Source: Clostridium fallax | GTDB lineage: Bacteria > Bacillota > Clostridia > Clostridiales > Clostridiaceae | DNA: 64,000 nucleotides | Assembly (NCBI RefSeq): GCF_900129365.1 | Contig: NZ_FQVM01000007.1 | Location: 1 to 64,000, forward strand | Reading direction: 5' to 3' | Shown: one piece after another, positions 35,588-42,734 of the stretch | Layout of the letters: each line of letters starts with the position of its first letter | How positions within the stretch are numbered: position 1 is the first letter of the stretch | Translations under genes and position numbers: made by a program | The notes under the pieces: generated by a model | What the model was told of the DNA's origin: nothing | The model's input: the letters and a program-made list of their open reading frames with translations, nothing else | The model's database searches: none

Positions 35588-37418
35588 AACACTTCCCTTC
35601 CTTAAAGTTTACATTTATACCACAACCTGTACATCCTTTTCTACAGTTTTGAGTAAGAGCTCCAACTTTAGCTTTTTCATTTTCTCTTTCAAGATATGAT
35701 CTATTTACACCTATATCTATAAAGTCCCAAGGAAGTATTTCATCATAACTTCTCTCTCTAAAAGCATAAAAATCTCCATCAACATTGCATTCTTTTAAAG
35801 CTTCAGTCCATACTTCAAAATCAAAGTATTCTGACCAACCATCAAATTTAGCACCTTTTTCAAAAGCTTTTATTAAAACATCACAAAGTTTTCTATCTCC
35901 TCTTGCAAATACAGCTTCCATATAAGATGTCTTTTGCTCATGATAGTTATAGTTTATAGCTCTTGTTTTAATAGCTTCCTTAACAGCACTTATTTTTTCC
36001 TTAACTTCTTCACTTTTCTCCATTGCAGCCCATTGGAAAGGAGTAAATGGTTTTGGTACAAGTATTGATGTACTTACTGTAATCTTTAATCCCTTATTTC
36101 TTATTTCCTTTGGAGTAGTGTAATACTCTCTTGCTATTTTCTCAGCTAATAGACCTATTTCCTTAGCATCTTCTACAGTTTCATATGGAAGTCCTATTAT
36201 GAAATAAAGCTTTAAAGTGCTCCAACCTGCTTCAAACGCATTTTTAGCTGCCTTTAATATTTTTTCTTCTGTTAAACCTTTATTTATAACATCCCTCATT
36301 CTTTGAGAACCTGCTTCTGGAGCAAAAGTTAATCCTGTTTTTCTAACTTTTTGAATTTCTTTTATTAAATCTACTGAAAAAGCATCAACTCTAATAGAAG
36401 GAAGAGCAATTCCTACATTTTCTTTACTATGTTCTGCTATAAGTTCAGTTATAAGTTCTCTTATTTCTGAATAATCACAGGTACTTAATGAAGCTAAGGA
36501 AATCTCATCATATCCAGTTGCCTTAACTAATTCCCTTGCTTGCTTTTCTAAAGTTTCCCTTGATTTTTCTCTAACTGGTCTATATATCATTCCTGCTTGG
36601 CAGAATCTGCATCCATTAGTGCATCCTCTAAATACCTCTAAAACTATTCTATCATGAACTATTTCAGTATATGGAACTATCATATTTGTTGGGAAAGATA
36701 CATTGTCAAAGTTTGGTATTATTCTCTTTCTAACAACAGCTGGAACATCATCATATTTAGGTTTAAATTCTTTTATAGTTCCATCTTCATTGTATGTAAC
36801 ATCATATAAAGAAGGTACATATACACCTCTTATTTTTGATATTTCTCTTAAAAATTCCTTTTTCTTTCCTTTGCCCTTGTACTTTTTATAAACATCAAGA
36901 ACATCATTCATAACTTCTTCACCTTCTCCAAATTCAAAGAAGTCTACAATATCACAAAGAGGCTCTGGATTGTATGCACATGGTCCACCAGCCATTACTA
37001 TTGGCTCATCTTCTCCTCTTTCTGATGCTCTAATAGTTATATTAGACATATCTAACATATTTAATATATTTGTATAACTCATTTCATATTGAAGTGTAAA
37101 ACCTAATATATCAAATTTATTCAATTCATCTTTACTTTCTAATGCATATAAAGATATATTATTTTCTCTAAGTTGTTTTTCCATATCAGGCCATGGTGCA
37201 AAAGCTCTTTCACAATAAGTATCTTTTCTTTCGTTTATTGTATGATAAAGTATCCTTGTTCCTAGATGAGACATTCCAACCTCATATACATCTGGAAAAC
37301 AAAAAGCAAATCTTATGTCAACTTCACTTGGATTTTTTATAACTTGATTAAGTTCACCACCTATATATCTAGCTGGTTTTTCAACTTTATATAAAATATC
37401 ATCTGATATTCTAACCAT
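35565..37418 (-). CDS. Radical SAM protein with B12-binding-like N domain, TIGR03960 type
   Basis: The 617-residue protein has an N-terminal cobalamin-binding-like region (FCFPDVYEVGMSHLGT). The radical SAM cluster CTNGCRFC lies mid-protein, and a C-terminal Cys cluster is NCRKGCTGCG. The family is widespread in Firmicutes, with no proven reaction. AGGAGG precedes the ATG at 37418. The overlapping downstream partner and the next gene, RNase G, recur together in many clostridia. Confidence 0.88.
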   Translation of the reverse strand: MVRISDDILYKVEKPARYIGGELNQVIKNPSEVDIRFAFCFPDVYEVGMSHLGTRILYHTINERKDTYCERAFAPWPDMEKQLRENNISLYALESKDELNKFDILGFTLQYEMSYTNILNMLDMSNITIRASERGEDEPIVMAGGPCAYNPEPLCDIVDFFEFGEGEEVMNDVLDVYKKYKGKGKKKEFLREISKIRGVYVPSLYDVTYNEDGTIKEFKPKYDDVPAVVRKRIIPNFDNVSFPTNMIVPYTEIVHDRIVLEVFRGCTNGCRFCQAGMIYRPVREKSRETLEKQARELVKATGYDEISLASLSTCDYSEIRELITELIAEHSKENVGIALPSIRVDAFSVDLIKEIQKVRKTGLTFAPEAGSQRMRDVINKGLTEEKILKAAKNAFEAGWSTLKLYFIIGLPYETVEDAKEIGLLAEKIAREYYTTPKEIRNKGLKITVSTSILVPKPFTPFQWAAMEKSEEVKEKISAVKEAIKTRAINYNYHEQKTSYMEAVFARGDRKLCDVLIKAFEKGAKFDGWSEYFDFEVWTEALKECNVDGDFYAFRERSYDEILPWDFIDIGVNRSYLERENEKAKVGALTQNCRKGCTGCGINVNFKEGKCFEGAILN

Positions 37419-37458
37419 TATAGTTCCTCCTATGTCTTTAGCGACTTATTTTAAAGAA

Positions 37459-37486
37459 AAAAGAAGTACATCTCTATACTTCTTTT
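37459..37486 (-). terminator. Terminator after spoIVFB
   Basis: AAAAGAAGTA pairs with TACTTCTTTT, with an eight-base loop. On the minus strand it is followed by six T residues. It lies about 45 bases beyond the protease stop. Confidence 0.8.
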
Positions 37487-37532
37487 ATCGTCATTATATT
37501 TTATCATAAAAGATTAAAATTCTCCAACTTAT

Positions 37533-38387
37533 TTATGTTATTTGTTTATTAATACTTATATATTCCTCTAAGGAAATATTGCCGTATTTTTTAAGTCCAT
37601 CAATTATTTTATCTTCATAAATTTGACCCAGTACCTTCATATCATCATCTAAAACAATAAATAGATTAAATTTATTTTTATCAACCAAACTAAAGACTTT
37701 TGCAAGTCCTTCTTTATAATGTACTGATATTGTTTTATTTTCTAACCATTTATTTTTATAAAATCTCTTTTTCTTTTTAAAAATATCTCCCATTATAATA
37801 TACATTATCCTTCCTTTTTCTTTATATGTTAAATATAGTATAAATATAGAGCAAAATAGTAGACTTATGTTTAATCTATGTAAAAATCCATATAGAAAAA
37901 ATAACCCCATAAGAAATATACCGCAGATATAACTTATATAAATAGTTATATCATGAGCTCTTTTATATAGTATTTTTTTACCTAAATATGATCTAACTAT
38001 TCTAAATCCATCTAGTGGATATGCAGGTAATAAATTAAATAATCCTAAACTTAAATTTATTTCAAAATTTATTTGTAAAATATAGCTATTTATTTTTAAG
38101 TTAAGAAAATAAAATAGTATAGCCATCATAATGTTAAATAAGGGACCTACCATACATATTAAAATTTCCTTATTACATCCCATCTCATCTAAATCTTTAA
38201 GTTCTAAGCTTACACCTAATGGCCCTAATTTAAAATTTTCTATATTAGCTCCAAGAATTATAGACACAAAACAGTGACATAATTCATGAAGGATAATCCA
38301 AAAAAAAGCTATAAAAATAACACTTTTAAAACCTAAAATAAAAAATATAAATATTTGAGGAATTAACCATTTGCTAATTTTTATCAT
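37533..38387 (-). CDS. spoIVFB: Site-2 protease, SpoIVFB type (M50)
   Basis: This 284-residue membrane metalloprotease of the M50B family processes pro-sigma-K during sporulation. The zinc motif is HELCH at residues 34-38, inside the second membrane segment. The third-ligand motif LLPAYPLDGFRI lies near residue 118. A C-terminal CBS-like soluble part (FIVLDDDMKVLGQIYE) follows, as in SpoIVFB. The preceding small gene is probably its regulator. Confidence 0.85.
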   Translation of the reverse strand: MIKISKWLIPQIFIFFILGFKSVIFIAFFWIILHELCHCFVSIILGANIENFKLGPLGVSLELKDLDEMGCNKEILICMVGPLFNIMMAILFYFLNLKINSYILQINFEINLSLGLFNLLPAYPLDGFRIVRSYLGKKILYKRAHDITIYISYICGIFLMGLFFLYGFLHRLNISLLFCSIFILYLTYKEKGRIMYIIMGDIFKKKKRFYKNKWLENKTISVHYKEGLAKVFSLVDKNKFNLFIVLDDDMKVLGQIYEDKIIDGLKKYGNISLEEYISINKQIT

Positions 38388-38444
38388 CTATCCTCCTATA
38401 TATTTTATTTATATATTGAAAGTTAATATAATTTATAATATTAT

Positions 38445-38789
38445 CTATTCCAAATTATAGTTATAATTTAGTATTTTATTAAAAAAACTATCTAAATTAA
38501 TTTCTTCTATAAAAGCAGCTTTAGTATAACTATTAATTTTGTTTTCTATAAATCTATTATTACTTATAAATAATATAGCAACAATAAATACTAAACTTAC
38601 TAAGGTTTCTACAATGAATCTTTTAAAGGAAAATCTAACAAATAAATACTCTAAAAAATACTGGTTTTTATTTATACTTGTTGAATTATAATTATCTTTT
38701 GATTCTATCTGTCCTTCATTATTTCTATTAAACTTATTCTTAGCTAAATTACTATAATAATTTCTATACTCATTTTCATATAGTCTCAA
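38445..38789 (-). CDS. Short SpoIVFA-like membrane protein
   Basis: The 114-residue protein has a polar, Asn-rich cytoplasmic start and one membrane segment (ETLVSLVFIVAILFI). A short outer tail follows. It has no LytM/M23 domain, which full-length SpoIVFA carries. The TTG at 38789 is used because GGAG precedes it by eight bases. It lies directly upstream of spoIVFB, the place of spoIVFA in Bacillus. The identity rests on position and topology only. Confidence 0.55.
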   Translation of the reverse strand: MRLYENEYRNYYSNLAKNKFNRNNEGQIESKDNYNSTSINKNQYFLEYLFVRFSFKRFIVETLVSLVFIVAILFISNNRFIENKINSYTKAAFIEEINLDSFFNKILNYNYNLE

Positions 38790-38941
38790 TTTTATTTCTC
38801 CATAAATTATTCTTACATAATTATTTATATTTTAAACTTAATAAAAAAATGATTGTAAAAGTGGTTTTCTAAAATTTATTATAAAAGAATAGGAACATTT
38901 TTTATTTAAACTGTATATAATACATCCCATTTTTCCTATAA

Positions 38942-38987
38942 AAAAAGCTATAAAATAGATTTTTTTAAATCTATTTTATAGCTTTTT
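38942..38987 (-). terminator. Terminator after mgsA
   Basis: A perfect 21-bp stem (38942-38962 with 38967-38987) has a four-T loop and T runs on both sides. It lies about 20 bases beyond the mgsA stop. Confidence 0.88.
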
Positions 38988-39008
38988 ATTTTTATATAAA
39001 TACAATTT

Positions 39009-39371
39009 TTATCTTAAAGCTTTTACAAATACTTCTGCACTTCCTATATTAGTTGCTATAGGCACAGAATGAACATCACATATTCTTATAAGAGCTGAAA
39101 CATCTGGCTCATGAGGCTGTGCTGTTAATGGATCTCTAAAGAATATAACAAAATTAATTTTGCCTTCTGCTATTCTACCTCCTATTTGTTGATCTCCTCC
39201 CATAGGACCTGACAAATATCCATGAACTTTTAACCCAACTTCTTCTGTTATTCTCTTACCTGTAGTTCCTGTTCCACATAAAGTATGCTGTTCAAAAATA
39301 TCTTTATATCTTGATACAAACTCTATTAGTTCTTCTTTTTTTTCATCATGAGCTATTAACGCTATATTCAT
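39009..39371 (-). CDS. mgsA: Methylglyoxal synthase
   Basis: The 120-residue enzyme converts dihydroxyacetone phosphate to methylglyoxal. SGPMGGDQQIGG holds the catalytic Asp, and RDPLTAQPHEPDVSAL holds the His and second Asp. The length is slightly short of the E. coli enzyme (about 150) but complete for the clostridial form. It follows rodA by 43 bases and ends at a strong terminator. Confidence 0.95.
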   Translation of the reverse strand: MNIALIAHDEKKEELIEFVSRYKDIFEQHTLCGTGTTGKRITEEVGLKVHGYLSGPMGGDQQIGGRIAEGKINFVIFFRDPLTAQPHEPDVSALIRICDVHSVPIATNIGSAEVFVKALR

Positions 39372-39414
39372 TTTCCCCTCTCCTTTTTACCTTGATTTTA
39401 TTTATATAATTTAA

Positions 39415-40542
39415 TTAAAAGTTAATCTTTTTCCTTCTCATACCTACATTAAGTACTAATCCAATAGATAATACTGTAGTCATAAGGGAACTTCCTCCAT
39501 AACTAACTAGCGGAAGGGTTATACCAGTTATTGGCATTATACCTATAGTCATTCCTATATTTTGAAGTATAGCAAATAAAAAATAGGCAGCCATTCCAAT
39601 ACATATTATGGACCCAAAAATATCCTTAGCTTCTCTAGATATTAATAAAAATCTATATATCATTATCCCATAAATTACAAGCAAAAATATTGCTCCTATA
39701 GTTCCAAAGTGTTCTCCTATTATTGAAAATATAAAGTCTGTTTGATTTTCTGGTACAAAAGTAGAAGAATATCCACCTACTGAATCCTTATTCATATTTA
39801 ATCCCGTGCCAAAAAAGCCTCCAGATCCTATTCCAATCATTGATTGATTTAACTGAAGATTACTTCCAAGTTCATCAGCTTCTGGATTAAAAACTGCCTT
39901 TATTCTTCCCTTTTGATAATCATGAATAAGACCAGAATTCCAAACTATTACTATAGCTACCATTATACTTGCTAATCCGCCAACAATAACTCTCCAATCT
40001 AATCCAGCACAGAAGAATATTCCTAATGCTATAAAAAAACACACCATTGTCATTCCCATATCCGGCTGACTAACTATAAACATCATAGGTACAATGGCAT
40101 AAAAGGCCAAAATACAAAAATTTTTAATATTATTAATTTCTCCGTCCATATCATTTAACTTTTTTGCTAGCATAAGTATCATACCCATCTTTGCTAGTTC
40201 TGCTGGTTGAAGAGAAAATGCCCCATATCTTATCCATCCTTGAGCTCCATTAATTGTTGCTCCTTTAAATTTTGTAAAAATCAAAAGACCTATACAAATC
40301 CAATAAAAAATTGGAACATAAGCCATTATTGTACTGTAATCTATAACTAAAAGAAAATACATTACAAATAATGATAAAATAAGCCAAACAAATTGTTTTT
40401 CTGAAAATTCCATTCCCTTACTTGCTCTTGTGGCTACATATATGTTAACTATCCCAAATAAGACTATCATTATCATGGATATTAATATGCTAAGATCTAA
40501 TTCTTTTAATAATTTAGTATCAATTTTCAGCTTATTTAACAT
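39415..40542 (-). CDS. rodA: RodA, SEDS-family peptidoglycan polymerase
   Basis: The 375-residue membrane protein has about ten transmembrane segments. GYSSTFVPENQTDFIFSIIGE and PITGITLPLVSYGGSS match the SEDS signature. The location beside the Min system and PBP2 supports RodA, the polymerase of the elongation complex, over FtsW or SpoVE. The minE terminator lies upstream, so rodA and mgsA form their own transcript. Confidence 0.9.
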   Translation of the reverse strand: MLNKLKIDTKLLKELDLSILISMIMIVLFGIVNIYVATRASKGMEFSEKQFVWLILSLFVMYFLLVIDYSTIMAYVPIFYWICIGLLIFTKFKGATINGAQGWIRYGAFSLQPAELAKMGMILMLAKKLNDMDGEINNIKNFCILAFYAIVPMMFIVSQPDMGMTMVCFFIALGIFFCAGLDWRVIVGGLASIMVAIVIVWNSGLIHDYQKGRIKAVFNPEADELGSNLQLNQSMIGIGSGGFFGTGLNMNKDSVGGYSSTFVPENQTDFIFSIIGEHFGTIGAIFLLVIYGIMIYRFLLISREAKDIFGSIICIGMAAYFLFAILQNIGMTIGIMPITGITLPLVSYGGSSLMTTVLSIGLVLNVGMRRKKINF

Positions 40543-40627
40543 ATTCTTTTACCTCCGATTTTATTTTATTTATAACATAATATATTATAACTTATAAATA
40601 ATAAATAACAAATGACAAATTATTTAT

Positions 40628-40673
40628 AAAAAACACCTAGTTTTCATAAAATTAGGAAAACTAGGTGTTTTTT
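40628..40673 (-). terminator. Terminator after minE
   Basis: A perfect 18-bp stem (40628-40645 with 40656-40673) has a ten-base loop and a T run on the minus strand. It begins right at the minE stop codon. Confidence 0.88.
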
Positions 40674-40939
40674 TATCTTCCTTTAACATTCTTTATAGGA
40701 ATATTTGCTACTAAAGCTGGTGACTCTCCTTCTACTTCTGAAGGATTAGTCACTGCAATGTCTATATCATCGATATCTATCTCAATATATTTTGATAGAA
40801 CTTCTAATATTTCCTTTTTCATCTCGCTTATAACTTCAGGCGCTAAATCCCCTCTATCGTGGATTAATATTAGTCTTAACCTATCTTTTGCAACATCCTT
40901 TGGGGTTGGTTTATTGGAAAATTTTCTTAAAAACTCCAT
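40673..40939 (-). CDS. minE: Cell division topological factor MinE
   Basis: This 88-residue regulator of MinCD places the division septum at midcell. The N-terminal part is amphipathic, with KDVAKDRLRLILIHDRGDL matching the MinD-contact region. The C-terminal dimer region follows. GGGGG lies before the ATG. It is 12 bases downstream of minD. The presence of MinE rather than DivIVA-driven MinJ control is typical of clostridia. Confidence 0.95.
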   Translation of the reverse strand: MEFLRKFSNKPTPKDVAKDRLRLILIHDRGDLAPEVISEMKKEILEVLSKYIEIDIDDIDIAVTNPSEVEGESPALVANIPIKNVKGR

Positions 40940-40951
40940 TACTTTATCCCC

Positions 40952-41749
40952 CTATCTTCTTTTAAATAATTTTTTTAGTGAACTTAAAAATCCACCAGAA
41001 TTTTGACTTAAATCCATTAAAGGAACTTCTTCTCCTGTAATTCTTCTAGCTATATTCCTAAAAGCTTCACCTGCCAGTGAATTTTCCTCTAAAACTATAG
41101 GCTCTCCTTTATTAGTTGATACTGTAACATCTCTATCATCCGGTACTACACCTAAAAGTTTTATAGATAGAACTTCTATTATATCAGCTATATCTAGCAT
41201 TTCTCCTTTTTGTGTCATTTCATAATTAAGTCTATTTATTATAACACTATGGTCATCTAACCCCTTAGCATCTAATTTCCCTATTACCCTATCTGCATCT
41301 CTTACAGATGTTATTTCTGGATTTACTACAACTATAGCTCTATCAGCTCCAATTATAGCATTTTCAAATCCTTGTTCTATACCTGCTGGGCAATCTATTA
41401 CTACATAATCAAACTCTTCTTTAAGTTCACTAACTAATTTAAGCATCTTATCACTGCTTATATCATTTTTATCCTTAGTTTGTGCTGTTGGTAATAAACA
41501 AAGGTTTGGAAATCTCTTATCTTTTATTAAAGCTTGTTTTATTCTACACCTATTTTCTATAACATCTACTACGGTATATACTATTCTATTTTCTAATCCC
41601 ATTAACACATCTAAATTTCTAAGACCTGTATCTCCATCAACTACTACCACTTTTTTTCCTAAAGCAGCTAAAGCTGTTCCTATATTAGCTGTAGTTGTAG
41701 TTTTACCAACTCCACCTTTACCAGATGTAATAACAATCGCTATTCCCAT
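40952..41749 (-). CDS. minD: Septum site-determining ATPase MinD
   Basis: The 265-residue ParA-type ATPase has the deviant Walker A SGKGGVGKTTTT near the N terminus and the Walker B segment YVIDCPAG. The C-terminal amphipathic helix ends SLKKLFKRR and binds the membrane. It recruits MinC and is displaced by MinE. GGAGG precedes the start. It lies 22 bases downstream of minC. Confidence 0.96.
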   Translation of the reverse strand: MGIAIVITSGKGGVGKTTTTANIGTALAALGKKVVVVDGDTGLRNLDVLMGLENRIVYTVVDVIENRCRIKQALIKDKRFPNLCLLPTAQTKDKNDISSDKMLKLVSELKEEFDYVVIDCPAGIEQGFENAIIGADRAIVVVNPEITSVRDADRVIGKLDAKGLDDHSVIINRLNYEMTQKGEMLDIADIIEVLSIKLLGVVPDDRDVTVSTNKGEPIVLEENSLAGEAFRNIARRITGEEVPLMDLSQNSGGFLSSLKKLFKRR

Positions 41750-41771
41750 AAACTAATTCCTCCAAAATATT

Positions 41772-42407
41772 TTAGTATATATATTTATTAGGTAAGTAAG
41801 GCTCTACAATAATTGAATTATCTTTTAATCTTGCTACCTCTGGATGTTTTGGCTTTTCTTCATCATCTGGTGATATAGTTAAAATATCACAAATTTGAAG
41901 AACTTCAGGCTGTAATAAAAAAGCAGCTATTATAGCCTTATTATTTCCGTTAATCCCTGCATATACTAGTCCCTTAATAGCACCTAAAACTATTATATTT
42001 CCTGCAGCATGAACTTCTGCACCTGGATTAACATCACCTATAATTACTACATTACCTGAGTAATTTATACATTGTCCACCTCTTACCGTCTTTCTTACAA
42101 ATTTTGTTCTGCCTTCATAGACTCCAGTAAATGTTTTACTTTCTTTTTCCTCTTTATCTTTAAAGATACAATCTTTAATCATAACTTCTTCAAAAAGAAC
42201 ATCTTTAAGTCTTCTCATTTGTCTTTCATTTATTAACTTAAGGCTTGTTACTACAGTCATAGTAGCTCCCTTATAGAATTGCTTTCCCACTGATAATCTA
42301 TCTAAAAGATTATCTAACATTTCATCAAAATCTTTAAACTTGTCCATATTAATTAGAGCTACTATTCCATCTTTATTACCTTTAATAAAAATTCTATCAT
42401 CATACAT
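41772..42407 (-). CDS. minC: Septum site-determining protein MinC
   Basis: MinC (211 residues) blocks FtsZ assembly away from midcell. The C-terminal beta-helix domain shows RTKFVRKTVRGGQ and GDVNPGAEVHAAGNIIVLG, which are diagnostic. The start MYDDRIFIKG at 42407 is chosen because GGAGGG lies 12 bases upstream. The open frame begins 18 codons earlier without a site. Confidence 0.94.
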   Translation of the reverse strand: MYDDRIFIKGNKDGIVALINMDKFKDFDEMLDNLLDRLSVGKQFYKGATMTVVTSLKLINERQMRRLKDVLFEEVMIKDCIFKDKEEKESKTFTGVYEGRTKFVRKTVRGGQCINYSGNVVIIGDVNPGAEVHAAGNIIVLGAIKGLVYAGINGNNKAIIAAFLLQPEVLQICDILTISPDDEEKPKHPEVARLKDNSIIVEPYLPNKYIY

Positions 42408-42613
42408 AAGAAATAAAAACCCTCCAAAATGAGCATACTTTAGTGTCAAAATAAAAGGCATAAACCTATTTTATATACTCTTACTCTTTAATTATATACT
42501 CTAAAAAACTCAACTAAAAGAGTTTTTTTATATATTAGATAAAAACTTTTCTTTTAATATATATTTATTGTCATAAAATATATAAATAAAAATATTTCCA
42601 TATTTTATTATAC

Positions 42614-42667
42614 AATAAAAGAGCCTAACAGTACTATGAATATTATACATTGCTAAGCTCTTTTATT
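42614..42667 (-). terminator. Terminator after mrdA
   Basis: AATAAAAGAGC pairs with GCTCTTTTATT across a 32-base loop. It separates the mre-mrdA transcript from minC. Confidence 0.7.
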
Positions 42668-42734
42668 TTTATAATCTAAAATATAAAGTAAATATTTATT
42701 TTAAATATTTATTATATTTTAATTAGTCTTTTTG

